This document shows positions 18,793 to 27,911 of a DNA stretch of 64,000 nucleotides, in pieces. Location: NCBI RefSeq assembly GCF_042683125.1, contig NZ_JBHUIY010000002.1, positions 62,001 through 126,000 on the forward strand, read 5' to 3'. Below the pieces are notes generated by a model. It did no database searches. It was not told the DNA's origin and saw nothing but the letters and a program-made list of their open reading frames with translations. This stretch comes from Phaeospirillum tilakii. GTDB taxonomy: Bacteria > Pseudomonadota > Alphaproteobacteria > Rhodospirillales > Magnetospirillaceae. How positions within the stretch are numbered: position 1 is the stretch's first letter; the number at the start of each line of letters is the position of its first letter. A program made the position numbers and the translations under genes.

Positions 18793-20583
18793 TCAGCGCA
18801 CGGCGACCTTGGCCATCTCCTGTCCCTCCGGGCTGATCACATGGGTCGAACAGGCCAGACAGGGGTCGAACGAATGCAGGGTGCGGATGATCTCGAGCGG
18901 CTGGGCCGGATCGGCGACCGGGGTGTCGAGCAGCGAGGCCTCGAACGCGCCGATATTGCCCTGGGGATCGCGCGGGCTGCCGTTCCAGGTGGTCGGCACC
19001 ACCGCCTGATAATTGTCGATCTTGCCGTCCTTGATCTTGATCCAGTGGCCGAGCGCACCGCGCGGGGCCTCGGTGAAGCCGACGCCGCGCGCCTCCTTCG
19101 GCCAGGTCTCGGGCGACCATTTCTCGGTGTTGGCGGTGGCGAACTGGCCGGTCTTGATGTTGCCGAGCAGCCGGTCCTGGAACGTCCGCAGCTTGGCGGC
19201 GGCCCACTGGCATTCGAGCGCGCGGGCGGCGGTGCGGCCCAGCGTCGAGAACAGGGCGGTCAGCGGCAGGCCGAGATCGGTTAGCAGCTTGTCGGCCGGT
19301 TCCTTGAACTCGGCCTTGCCCTGGGCGTAGCCGATGATGTAGCGCGCCAGCGGTCCGACCTCGACCGCGTTGCCCTTCCAGCGCGGCGACTTGATCCAGG
19401 AATATTTGCCGGATTCGTCGAGCGCCGCGATGTTGGTGCGGGTGCCCTTGAAATGGGGGCCGGGCTGGAAGTTCGGCTCGGTCACGCCGTCGAACGGATG
19501 CAGGCCGACGCTCTCGTCCGGGTATTTGTACCAGGAATGGGTGACGAACTCCTGCACCTGATCGGGCGCGGTCAGGTCGATCGGATGGATTTCCTTGAGG
19601 TTGCCGTTGAGGATCACCCCGCGCGGCAGCAACAGGCTCGCGTCGGAATAATCGTTGGCGCGGTCGGGGATGTCGCCGTAGCTCATCACCGACCGCGACG
19701 ACAGCCCGCCGCCATACAGCCAGTCCTTGTAGAATTTGGCGATCGCGGCGACGTCGGGCAGATAGACCTGCTCGACGAACTCGATGGTGCGGTCGATCAC
19801 CGACGACACCAGATTGAGCCGTTCGATGTTGATCGCGCCGACCGCGCCGGTGCCTTCGATGTTGATGGCGCAGGGCACGCCGCCGACCAGCCAGTTGGGG
19901 TGCGGGTTCTTGCCGCCGTAGATGGTGTGGATCTTGACGATTTCCTTCTGGAAATCGAGCGCCTCAAGGTAATGCGCCACCGCCATCAGGTTGGCCTCGG
20001 GCGGCAGCTTGTAGGCGGCGTGACCCCAATAGCCGTTCTTGAACGGCCCGAGCTGGCCGGATTCGACGAACTTGGTCAGCCGGACCTGGAGGTCCTTGAA
20101 ATAGCCGGGCGAGGACAGCGGCCAGGGCGAGATCGCCTGGGCCAGCGCCGAGGTCGCCTTGGGATCGGCCTTCAGCGCCGACACCACGTCAACCCAGTCG
20201 AGCGCGTGCAGGTGATAGAAATGGACCAGATGGTCATGCACCTGCAACGCCAGCTGCATGATGTTGCGGATGATGTTGGCGTTGTCGGGGATCTTGATCC
20301 CGAGCGCGTTCTCGACCGCGCGCACCGAGGTCAGCGCGTGGGTGCCGGTGCAGACGCCGCAGATCCGTTCGGTGAAGGCCCAGGCGTCGCGCGGATCGCG
20401 CCCCTTGAGGATCACCTCGATGCCGCGCCACATCGTCCCGGTCGAGACGGCGTTGCGGATGACGTTGTGTTCGTCGACATTGACCTCGACGCGAAGATGC
20501 CCCTCGATGCGGGTGACCGGATCGACCACCACCCGGGTTCCGGACGAGTCGAGGGTGAAGCCGTTGGGAGTCTGAACGGGCAT
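18793..20583 (-). CDS. hupL: Uptake NiFe hydrogenase large subunit HupL
   Basis: 596-residue catalytic subunit that splits H2 in the periplasm. The nickel-binding motifs are complete: RICGVCTGTHAL near residue 65 and DPCLACSTHV at the end. The last 15 residues after the His (VISPEGQEMAKVAVR) are the peptide removed by HupD. The N-terminal VVVDPVTRIEGHLRVEV is diagnostic of the family. Group 1 (membrane-bound, respiratory) is inferred from the linked Tat-signal small subunit and HupC. It follows hupS after 15 bp. Confidence 0.98.
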   Translation of the reverse strand: MPVQTPNGFTLDSSGTRVVVDPVTRIEGHLRVEVNVDEHNVIRNAVSTGTMWRGIEVILKGRDPRDAWAFTERICGVCTGTHALTSVRAVENALGIKIPDNANIIRNIMQLALQVHDHLVHFYHLHALDWVDVVSALKADPKATSALAQAISPWPLSSPGYFKDLQVRLTKFVESGQLGPFKNGYWGHAAYKLPPEANLMAVAHYLEALDFQKEIVKIHTIYGGKNPHPNWLVGGVPCAINIEGTGAVGAINIERLNLVSSVIDRTIEFVEQVYLPDVAAIAKFYKDWLYGGGLSSRSVMSYGDIPDRANDYSDASLLLPRGVILNGNLKEIHPIDLTAPDQVQEFVTHSWYKYPDESVGLHPFDGVTEPNFQPGPHFKGTRTNIAALDESGKYSWIKSPRWKGNAVEVGPLARYIIGYAQGKAEFKEPADKLLTDLGLPLTALFSTLGRTAARALECQWAAAKLRTFQDRLLGNIKTGQFATANTEKWSPETWPKEARGVGFTEAPRGALGHWIKIKDGKIDNYQAVVPTTWNGSPRDPQGNIGAFEASLLDTPVADPAQPLEIIRTLHSFDPCLACSTHVISPEGQEMAKVAVR

Positions 20584-20598
20584 GACTCGATGCTCTCC

Positions 20599-21711
20599 TT
20601 ACTTGCCGAAGGTGGGCGGGGAGGGATCCTTGGTCGGATTGGGCTCGCCCTTGGTCAGCCGCTGCACCGCCGTGACGGCGGCGTGGGCGGCGATGCCGGC
20701 GGTGACCGCTCCGGCGGCGACCAGACCGATCTGGTCGGCGTTGGCCTCGATGCCGAAGGCGTTGATGTTGGTCAGGCGGTCGTAGAACGGTCCCTTGTCC
20801 CAGAACCCTTCCTCGGAACAGCCGATGCAGCCGTGACCGGACTGGATCGGGAACGACACCCCGTCGTTCCAGCGGGTGGTCGAACAGGCGTTGTAGGTGG
20901 TCGGGCCCTTGCAGCCCATCTTGTAGAGGCAGTAGCCCTTGCGCGCGCCGTCATCGTCCCAGGATTCGACGAACTGGCCGGCGTCGAAATGCGGCCGGCG
21001 ATAGCATTTGTCGTGGATGCGCTGGGAATAGAACATCTTCGGCCGGCCGTGCATGTCGAGCTCGGGCAGGCGGCCGAACATGGTGACGAAGGTCACCACC
21101 CCGGTCATCACCTCGGCGATCGGCGGACAGCCCGGCACCTTGATGATCGGCTTGCCCCGGATCACCTCGTCGATCGGCACGGCGTGGGTCGGGTTGGGCT
21201 TGGCGGCCTGGACGCAGCCCCACGAGGCGCAGGCGCCCCAGGCGATCACCGCCGAGGCGTCGGCGGCCATTTCCCGGAGGCGCTCGACGAACGGGCGGCC
21301 GCCGTCGATGCAGAACATCCCGTCCTCGTTGAGGGGCGGATTGCCCTCCACCGCCAGGATGTAGCGGCCCTTGTAGGTCTGGCGGGTCTCCTGGAGGATC
21401 GCCTCGGCCTGATGGCCGGCCGCCGCCATGATCGTGTCGTTGTAATCGAGCGAGATCATCGACAGCAGCACATCCTTGGCCAGCGGATGGGCCGAGCGGA
21501 TGAAGCTTTCGGTGCAACAGGTGCATTCCAGCCCGTGCATCCAGATGATCGGCACGCGCGGCTTGGTCTCCAGCGCCTCGGCCACCGAGGCGGCGCCGAG
21601 CGGGCCGAGGCCCAGGGAGGCCGCGGTCAGGCTGCAAAATCGCACGAAGCTGCGGCGGCTGATCCCCTTGCGGCGGACCACATCATAGAACGTCTCGATC
21701 TGAGGGGTCAT
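20599..21711 (-). CDS. hupS: Uptake NiFe hydrogenase small subunit HupS
   Basis: 370-residue electron-transfer subunit. The twin-arginine signal is SRRSFVRFCSL (Arg19-Arg20) followed by a hydrophobic stretch ending in a cleavage region near ASVAEALE; it exports the folded HupSL dimer. Cluster ligands are visible in LECTCCTESF, AWGACASWGC, KVPGCPP, and the C-terminal CYRR, CLYKMGCKGP, CSTTRW and GHGCIGCSE. A C-terminal membrane helix follows (IGLVAAGAVTAGIAAHAAV). First gene of the hup operon; the ribosome site GGGAGG lies about 9 bases before ATG. Confidence 0.98.
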   Translation of the reverse strand: MTPQIETFYDVVRRKGISRRSFVRFCSLTAASLGLGPLGAASVAEALETKPRVPIIWMHGLECTCCTESFIRSAHPLAKDVLLSMISLDYNDTIMAAAGHQAEAILQETRQTYKGRYILAVEGNPPLNEDGMFCIDGGRPFVERLREMAADASAVIAWGACASWGCVQAAKPNPTHAVPIDEVIRGKPIIKVPGCPPIAEVMTGVVTFVTMFGRLPELDMHGRPKMFYSQRIHDKCYRRPHFDAGQFVESWDDDGARKGYCLYKMGCKGPTTYNACSTTRWNDGVSFPIQSGHGCIGCSEEGFWDKGPFYDRLTNINAFGIEANADQIGLVAAGAVTAGIAAHAAVTAVQRLTKGEPNPTKDPSPPTFGK

Positions 21712-21888
21712 CGGCCGTTTCCCTCCCCGGCGGGTTCAAAGCGGACGGTCCATGGCGACGGCGCGGCATGGCCATCGGTTCAATCAGCAAGAACCGGGCC
21801 ATTCCCCTTCCGCCCCCGTCGCGGGCGGTTTTCCGCCGCGCCGGCCGCTCGGCCGTCCCCCGGCCGGCCCGGCCGCCTGCAAAGTTGT

Positions 21889-21914
21889 TTGCCACCGTTG
21901 GCAAGCCCCTTGCC
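21889..21914. promoter_or_regulatory. Overlapping inverted repeats in the hupS upstream region
   Basis: TTGCCA-N4-TGGCAA and GGCAAG-N3-CTTGCC share the middle arm. They lie about 180 bp upstream of hupS, in the 339 bp divergent region shared with the TPR gene. R. capsulatus HupR binds TTG-N5-CAA at a similar distance; that exact spacing was not found here, but the half-sites TTG and CAA are the same. A T-rich stretch (GTGTTTTTTTACC near 21950) and AACCTCTGTTTGCTTATCC also lie in this region. Operator function is an inference. Confidence 0.4.
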
Positions 21915-22050
21915 GCGCCGGCGGCGCGCCCGGGCGGCGGTGTTTTTTTACCGGGCGGCCAGAAGATCTTAACCTCTGTTTGCTTATCCTCCTCCCGCGC
22001 GGCAGTCCCCGGGCGCGAAGCGGGGTGTTCGGTCCGCGTCGGTAAACGGA

Positions 22051-23865
22051 ATGGACATGACACATCACGCGACGGCCGAGCCCGCCTCCCCGCAGATCCA
22101 CCAGCGACTGGTCGAGGCGCTGACCCTGCACAAGGCCGGGCGGCTCGACGAGGCGGTGTGGATCTATCGCGCGGTGCTGACGGCGGCGCCGACCAATTTC
22201 GACGCGCTGCATCTGCTCGGCGCCGCGCTGGCCCAGGCCGGGCGGCGGGGCGAGGCCGAATCCTATCTGCGCGCGGCGGTGGCGCTGTCGCCCGACCATG
22301 CCGCCGCCCGCAACAATTTCGGCAATCTGCTGAAGGACATGGGCAAGTTCGAGGATTCCCTCGCCCAGTATGACCGGGCGGTGGCGCTGGCCCCGGGCGA
22401 GGCCTCGGCCCATTCCAACCGGGGCAACGTGCTGCGCGAGATGGGCCGGCGCGAGGAGGCGCTCGACAGCTACGCCCGGGCGATCGCCGCCCAGCCCGAT
22501 TACGCCGACGCCCATTACAATCGCGGCGTGGTGCTGACCGAACTGGAGCGGCCCGGGGAGGCGCTGGCCTGCTACGACCGCGCCATCGCCCTCAACCCGC
22601 TGAAGACCGAGGCCTATTACAATCGCGGCAACGTGCTGCGCCAGCTCGGCCGGCTGGAGGACGCGCTGGCCAGCTACGACCGGGCGCTGGCGCTCAATCC
22701 GCGCGGCGAGAAGATCCTGTCCAACCGGGGCAACATCCTGGCCGAGCTTGACCGGCTCGACGAGGCGCTCGATTGCTTCAATCAGGCGATCGCGATCAAG
22801 CCCGATTATCCGGCGCCCTATTCCAACCGCGCCAACATCCTCAAGGAATTCCGCCGTTTCGACGAGGCGCTGGCCAGTTTCGACCACGCCATCGCCCTCG
22901 ATCCCGATTTCGTCGATGCCCACTGGAACCGCGGGCTGTGCCTGCTCCAGACCGGCGCGCTGGCCCGGGGCTGGGCCGATTACGAATGGCGGCGGCGCAA
23001 GGCCACCTGGCAGAGCTCCGCCCGCGCCTTCGACCAGCCCTGCTGGCTGGGGCAGAGCGACCCGGCCGGCCGCACCCTCCTGGTCCATGTCGAGCAGGGC
23101 TTCGGCGACACGCTCCAGTTCTGCCGCTACCTGCCGCTGCTGGCGGCGCGGGGGGCGCGGGTGGTGCTGGAGGCCGAGCCGCAATTGTGCGGCCTGCTCG
23201 GCGGGCTGCCCGGGCTCGATCGGGTGGTGGCCAAGGGCGATCCGCTGCCGCCGTTCGATTATTACTGTCCGATGATGAGCCTGCCGCTGGCCTTCGGCAC
23301 CGATCTCGCCTCGATTCCGGCCGCGCCGCGCTATCTCACCGCCGACCCGGCCCGGGTCGCGCGCTGGCGCCAGCGGCTGGGCGAGGCCCGCCGGCCCCGG
23401 ATCGGCGTCGCCTGGAGCGGCAGTCGGCTGCACCGCAACGACCGCCACCGCAGCATTCCGCTCGACGCCTTCGCCCGGCTGTTCGCCGCCGACGCCGATT
23501 TCATCGTGCTGCAAAAGGAATTCCGCCCCGGCGATGCCGAGCGGCTGGCCTCCCTGCCCGGGGTGCGCGCGCCCGGGGCCGAGCTGGTCGATTTCTCCGA
23601 CACCGCCGCTTTGTGCGAGCTGTGCGATCTGGTGATCGCGGTCGATACCAGCGTCGTCCATCTCGCCGGCGCGCTGGGGCGTCCGGTCTGGCTGCTGCTG
23701 CCGGGGATCAATCCCGACTGGCGCTGGCTGCTCGACCGGCCGGATTCGCCCTGGTACCCGTCGCTGCGGCTCTACCGCCAGGCGCTTTATCAGGGCTGGC
23801 CGGCCGTGCTCGATCGGGTCGCCGCCGATCTCGACCGTGCCCTGGCCGGCGGAGGCCGGGCTTGA
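22051..23865 (+). CDS. TPR-repeat glycosyltransferase-like protein
   Basis: 604 residues. About eight canonical 34-residue TPR units fill residues 20-300 (for example AHSNRGNVLREMGRREEALDSY and AYYNRGNVLRQLGRLEDALAS). The C-terminal half (about 330-600) resembles the GT9/GT41-like transferase domain found in TPR proteins near flagellin and surface glycan genes: HVEQGFGDTLQFCRYLP, RIGVAWSGSRLHRNDRHRS, ELVDFSDTAALCELCDLVIAVDTSVVHLAGALGRPVW. The last block is the usual nucleotide-sugar side. The target is unknown. It leads a plus-strand group with the two following glycosyltransferase genes. The ATG at 22057 is an alternative start. Confidence 0.82.
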   Translation: MDMTHHATAEPASPQIHQRLVEALTLHKAGRLDEAVWIYRAVLTAAPTNFDALHLLGAALAQAGRRGEAESYLRAAVALSPDHAAARNNFGNLLKDMGKFEDSLAQYDRAVALAPGEASAHSNRGNVLREMGRREEALDSYARAIAAQPDYADAHYNRGVVLTELERPGEALACYDRAIALNPLKTEAYYNRGNVLRQLGRLEDALASYDRALALNPRGEKILSNRGNILAELDRLDEALDCFNQAIAIKPDYPAPYSNRANILKEFRRFDEALASFDHAIALDPDFVDAHWNRGLCLLQTGALARGWADYEWRRRKATWQSSARAFDQPCWLGQSDPAGRTLLVHVEQGFGDTLQFCRYLPLLAARGARVVLEAEPQLCGLLGGLPGLDRVVAKGDPLPPFDYYCPMMSLPLAFGTDLASIPAAPRYLTADPARVARWRQRLGEARRPRIGVAWSGSRLHRNDRHRSIPLDAFARLFAADADFIVLQKEFRPGDAERLASLPGVRAPGAELVDFSDTAALCELCDLVIAVDTSVVHLAGALGRPVWLLLPGINPDWRWLLDRPDSPWYPSLRLYRQALYQGWPAVLDRVAADLDRALAGGGRA

Positions 23866-23941
23866 TCATGTTCCGGCCGCCGCGCGCGGGGCGCGGCCGC
23901 CGCTGTCGCCGCCCGCTAACGACCGACCAGGAGGATTGGGG

Positions 23942-25021
23942 ATGAATGCTTTCGCGCAGCAATTCCGGCAGGAGCCGAGCGATGTGGCGGTGGTGATTCC
24001 CACCGTGCTGCGCGAGACCCTGACCCGGGCGGTGCATTCGGTGTTCGACCAGGACCTCGACGGCCGGATCCAGATCCTGATCGGCATCGACGCGGTGCAC
24101 GGGCCGGCCGAGCAACTGGCCGGGCTGATGGAAAGCTGCCCCGACAACGTCACCCTGACCATCGTCGATCCGGGCTATTCGACCGCCCGGCGCAATGGCG
24201 GGGTCCATGCCTGCGGCTATGGCGGCAGCCTGCGCGCGGCGCTGAGCTTCCTCGCCAACAGCCGCCACGTCGCCTATCTCGACGACGACAACTGGTTCGC
24301 CCCCAACCACCTGTCCAGCCTGCGCAAGACCATCACCGGGGTGGATTGGGCCTATTCGCGCCGCTGGATGGTCGATCCGCGCACCGACGGGGTGATCTGC
24401 GTCGATACCTGGGAATCGGTCGGCCCCAATGCCGGGGTCTATGCCAAACGCTTCGGCGGCTTCGTCGACACCAGCTCGCTGATGATCGACAAGCTGAAAT
24501 GCCTCGACGTGCTGCCCTGCTGGTCCGACCCGCCGACCCCGCGGGGGAATTGCGAGGACCGGATGGTGTTCTTCGCCCTGACCTCGCGCTACAAGGGCGC
24601 CGGCACCGGCGAGGCGACCTCGTTCTACACCGTCGATGCCGACGACGTGCTGCAAAAGACCCGCGAGGAATTCTTCCGCCGCGCCGGCTACGACTGGGCG
24701 GCGATGCCGGCGCCGACCCCTGCGCCGTCGCGGCGCGGCAACGTCGCCCCGGCCCGTCAACGCGCCGTCGGCAGCCTGATCGCCCTGGCCGGGCGCTATG
24801 AAAGCGAAGGCAAGCGGGCGGTCGCGGTCGATCTGCTTGGCCGCATTCTCGACGCCGCCCCGGGCGACCGCCTCGCGCTGCGCTACATGGAGGAGATGTG
24901 CGCGCGGCTGGGCCATGCCGAGGACGCCCGCGCGGTGGCGCGGGAGAGATCCAATCTCGATGCCGGGGCGAGTTTCACCCCGCGCGCGGCGGAGCCGGCC
25001 GCCGCCCCCGCCTTGTCCTGA
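23942..25021 (+). CDS. Family 2 glycosyltransferase
   Basis: 359 residues. A GT-A fold begins at VAVVIPTVLRETLTRAVHSVF. The metal-binding acidic motif is YLDDDNWFAPNH (about residues 112-123). Later come CEDRMVFFAL and a C-terminal helical extension (IALAGRYESEGKRAVAVDLLGRILDAAPGDRLALRYMEEM) that looks like a TPR pair. The GAGGATTGGGG before the ATG supports this start. The YLDxDNWF motif is shared with the C-terminal domain of the next gene, so the two transferase domains are paralogues. Donor and acceptor are unknown. Confidence 0.82.
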   Translation: MNAFAQQFRQEPSDVAVVIPTVLRETLTRAVHSVFDQDLDGRIQILIGIDAVHGPAEQLAGLMESCPDNVTLTIVDPGYSTARRNGGVHACGYGGSLRAALSFLANSRHVAYLDDDNWFAPNHLSSLRKTITGVDWAYSRRWMVDPRTDGVICVDTWESVGPNAGVYAKRFGGFVDTSSLMIDKLKCLDVLPCWSDPPTPRGNCEDRMVFFALTSRYKGAGTGEATSFYTVDADDVLQKTREEFFRRAGYDWAAMPAPTPAPSRRGNVAPARQRAVGSLIALAGRYESEGKRAVAVDLLGRILDAAPGDRLALRYMEEMCARLGHAEDARAVARERSNLDAGASFTPRAAEPAAAPALS

Positions 25022-25047
25022 ACCCCCGCCGCCCAGGAGACGATACC

Positions 25048-27255
25048 ATGCGTTCGCCGGCCGACATGAAGGTCATCCAGATCGAGATCACCAACGCCTG
25101 CACCAAGCGTTGCGGCAATTGCACCCGCTTCTGCGGGCACCATACCAAGCCGTTCTTCATGGATTTCGACACTTTCCGCCAGGCGGTGGATTCGTTGGCC
25201 GGGTTCGGCGGCGTGGTGGGGATCATGGGCGGCGAGCCGACCATCCATCCCGATTTTCCCCGGCTGGTCGGCTATCTGCGCGACCATGTCGGCTATGACG
25301 ATCCGACCCGCGCCGCCTATGCGCCGACCCCGGACTTCCTCGACCACATCCTCAACAACGCCTTCAACTTCAACCGCGGCTACAACAACCAGCGCGGCCT
25401 GTGGACCTCGGTGTCGAGCAAGTACGGCGAACATTTCGAGCTGATCCAGGACACCTTCGGGGTCCAGTGCATCAACGACCATTCCAGCCCGAGCGAACAC
25501 ACCACCCTGATGGCGACACGGGCCGAGCTGGGCATCCCCGACGAGGACTGGTTCCGGCTGCGCGACAATTGCTGGGTGCAGAACAACTGGAGCGCCTCGA
25601 TTACCCCGAAGGGCGCCTTCTTCTGCGAGGTGGCGGCGGCGATGGACGCCACCCTGGGCGGCCCCGGCGGCTGGCCGATCGAGCCGGGCTGGTGGAAGCG
25701 CACCCCCAAGGATTTCGCCGACCAGCTCCATTGGTGCGAATTGTGCAGCGCCTGCCTGCCGGTGCCGAAGCGCAACGCCAACGACGAGACCGACGACGCC
25801 TCGCCGGTGTGGGTCGAGAAGCTGAAGGGCATCAACAGCCCCAAGCTGCGCAAGGGCCAGGTCGAGGAATTCGACCCGGTGCGCTATGTCGCCGGCGACT
25901 ACACCGTCACCCAGGGCGAGCAGCCCTACCTCGCCTCCAACGACCAGCGGATCGGCGTCGCCCAGCAGATGCTGGTGCCGAAGAACATCTTCGCCGTGCT
26001 CGACGTCGATGACGCCCTGCCGGTCGCCGCGCTGCGGGCGCTGATCGAGGCCAATCAGGCCGCCTTCGGCGTCCATGTCCTCCTCAGCGACAATCCCGAG
26101 CACCATGCCCTGGCCGGCGAGCTGGGGATCGCGGTGCTGCCCTGCGCCGACAAGAGCGGCGAGGAGCTGTTCGCCGCGCTGAAGAGCGCCGCCGGCACCC
26201 GCGACTGGGTGCTGATGCTGCACGGCCATGTCGCCACCGAGGATCTGGTGGCGATGGTGCAGACCCAGGTGTTCAATCCCGGCTGCTTCTATTCGCTGCG
26301 CAACCGGCCGACCCGGCCGGAATTCGCGGTCGATCTGTTCAATTTCCGCGCCTCGGCCCTGGTCGGCGGCGGCGACCTGTTCGCGCTGAAGGCCAATTAC
26401 GCCCCGCGCAAGGTCCAGTTCGTCCTCGCCCCGTTCGCGCCGCTGCCCAAGCCCGATCCGGCGGCGGTCCCGGCCCCGGCCCCCGAGCCCGCCGCCCCGG
26501 CGGTGCAGACCGCGCCGCCCTTTCGCATCGCGGTGGTGACGCCCTATTACAAGGAGGCGAGCGAGATCCTGGCCGAGTGCCATGACAGCGTCACCGCCCA
26601 GAGCGTTCCCTGCACCCATTTCATGGTCGCCGACGGCTTCCCCAACACGGTGGTGGACGGCTGGGGCGGGGTCGAGCATCTGGTGCTGTCGCGCGCCCAC
26701 GCCAACAACGGCAACACCCCGCGCGCGATCGGCTCGATGTCGGCGATCGCCCAGAATTTCGACGCGATCGCCTATCTCGACGCCGACAACTGGTTCCGCT
26801 CCGACCATCTCGAACGGATGCTCGAACTGCACCGCTCGAAGGGGGTGTCGATCTGCACCTCCAACCGCACCATGCACCGGCCGGACGGCTCGATCCTCTA
26901 TTGCGACCTCGAGAATGACGGGGTGACCTTCGTCGATACCTCCTGCTTCTTCCTCACCCGGCGGGCCTTCCGGCTGACCGCGCTGTGGGGGATGATGCCC
27001 AACCAGCTTTCGCCGCTGTGCGACCGCATCTTCTGGCAGGCGGTGCAAAGCTCGCGGCTGCCGCGCGCCCACAGCCGCGAGGCGACGGTGGCGTTCCGCA
27101 CCCGCTACGCCTCGCATTACGCCTTCGCCGGCGAGGAACCGCCGCCCGGCGCGGTCAGCCCCGAGCAGTTCAGCCGCCCGGCGCGCTGGTGGTCGGAACA
27201 GCCGGCCCAGTTCCGCCAGGAATGGGACCTCTACTTCACCTCGGGCGGCTGGTGA
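25048..27255 (+). CDS. Radical SAM - glycosyltransferase family 2 fusion
   Basis: 735 residues. The N-terminal domain is radical SAM: ITNACTKRCGNC gives the CxxxCxxC cluster motif with Cys18, Cys22 and Cys25, followed by GIMGGEPTIHPDF, the GGE motif that holds SAM. Additional cysteines (FFCEVAAA, HWCELCSACLPV, about 190-240) resemble a SPASM or Twitch auxiliary-cluster region. A middle segment with a weak transferase-like pattern (330-450) and a proline/alanine linker (470-488) lead to a GT2 domain from about 491 (RIAVVTPYYKEASEILAECH) with the acidic motif YLDADNWFRSDH. The two activities in one chain suggest linked radical modification and glycosylation of one target, which is inference. 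Confidence 0.85.
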   Translation: MRSPADMKVIQIEITNACTKRCGNCTRFCGHHTKPFFMDFDTFRQAVDSLAGFGGVVGIMGGEPTIHPDFPRLVGYLRDHVGYDDPTRAAYAPTPDFLDHILNNAFNFNRGYNNQRGLWTSVSSKYGEHFELIQDTFGVQCINDHSSPSEHTTLMATRAELGIPDEDWFRLRDNCWVQNNWSASITPKGAFFCEVAAAMDATLGGPGGWPIEPGWWKRTPKDFADQLHWCELCSACLPVPKRNANDETDDASPVWVEKLKGINSPKLRKGQVEEFDPVRYVAGDYTVTQGEQPYLASNDQRIGVAQQMLVPKNIFAVLDVDDALPVAALRALIEANQAAFGVHVLLSDNPEHHALAGELGIAVLPCADKSGEELFAALKSAAGTRDWVLMLHGHVATEDLVAMVQTQVFNPGCFYSLRNRPTRPEFAVDLFNFRASALVGGGDLFALKANYAPRKVQFVLAPFAPLPKPDPAAVPAPAPEPAAPAVQTAPPFRIAVVTPYYKEASEILAECHDSVTAQSVPCTHFMVADGFPNTVVDGWGGVEHLVLSRAHANNGNTPRAIGSMSAIAQNFDAIAYLDADNWFRSDHLERMLELHRSKGVSICTSNRTMHRPDGSILYCDLENDGVTFVDTSCFFLTRRAFRLTALWGMMPNQLSPLCDRIFWQAVQSSRLPRAHSREATVAFRTRYASHYAFAGEEPPPGAVSPEQFSRPARWWSEQPAQFRQEWDLYFTSGGW

Positions 27256-27737
27256 CCGCTCGCCGTCTCGGCGCCGTCCTCGCGGCGGCGCTGCTCCTGA
27301 CCGGCGCGGCCGGGGCGGCGGAGATCTCCGGCCCGGCCCATGTCGTCGATGGCGACAGCCTGGAGGTGGACGGCCAGCCGATCCGGCTGTTCGGCATCGA
27401 CGCGCCGGAATGGAGCCAGGTCTGCCACCGCGACGGGGCGGAGTGGGCCGCCGGCCGCGCCGCCGCCTTCTGGCTGCGTGCCCGGGCCGAGGGCAAGCCG
27501 GTCCGCTGCGTGGTCGAGGACGAGGACGGCCATTATCACCGCCGCGTCGCCACCTGCCATCTCGGCCGGCGCGACCTCAACCGGGCGATCGTCGCCGCCG
27601 GCTGGGCGGTGGCCTACCGGCGCTATTCCGACCGCTATGTCGAGGCGGAGCAGGCGGCGCGGACCGCCGGGCGCGGGATCTGGCGGGGCGAATGCGATCC
27701 GCCGGAGGAATGGCGGCGGGCGCATTCCCACGGTTAA
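27252..27737 (+). CDS. Secreted thermonuclease-family (SNase-like) protein
   Basis: 161 residues starting at a GTG that overlaps the stop of the previous gene (GTGA). A signal peptide (LGAVLAAALLLTGAAGAAE) is followed by an SNase-type OB fold: HVVDGDSLEVDGQPIRLFGIDAPEWSQ, with the Asp and Arg pair and IDAPE typical of the family. Later GIWRGECDPPEEWRRAH closes the domain. Homologues hydrolyse nucleic acids outside the cytoplasm, but this gene's link with the glycosyltransferases is only positional. It ends 174 bp before the convergent moaE; that gap is filled by an inverted pair of repeats. Confidence 0.85.
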   Translation: MTARRLGAVLAAALLLTGAAGAAEISGPAHVVDGDSLEVDGQPIRLFGIDAPEWSQVCHRDGAEWAAGRAAAFWLRARAEGKPVRCVVEDEDGHYHRRVATCHLGRRDLNRAIVAAGWAVAYRRYSDRYVEAEQAARTAGRGIWRGECDPPEEWRRAHSHG

Positions 27738-27746
27738 GACCATGCG

Positions 27747-27905
27747 CGGGCTCCGCCCGCACCCGCCAAGGGCCGAAGGCCCTTGGAACCCTTTCCCTGT
27801 CCTTCGCGCGGCCAACGCCCGCGCCCAAGCTGACAGGCCGCTCCGCGCCCGACCATCAAGGGGTTCCAAGGGCCTTGCGGCCCTTGGCGGGGGTGGGCGG
27901 AGCCC
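27747..27905. repeat. Palindromic repeat family 2, inverted pair between convergent genes
   Basis: The left part reads GCGGGCTCCGCCCGCACCCG, CCAAGGGCCGAAGGCCCTTGG, AACCCTTT. The right part is its inverse (AAGGGGTTCCAAGGGCC, GCGGCCCTTGGCGGG, GTGGGCGGAGCCC). About 60 bp of unrelated sequence separate them. It lies exactly between the ends of the nuclease gene and moaE and may act as a two-way terminator. Single copies lie at 44427-44495 and 58246-58297. Confidence 0.8.
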
Positions 27906-27911
27906 ACGGAA

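Noticed and set aside
21712..21800. Sigma-54 promoter before hupS
   Set aside because: No TGGCAC-N5-TTGC pattern with correct spacing was found; the closest sequence lacks the GC element.
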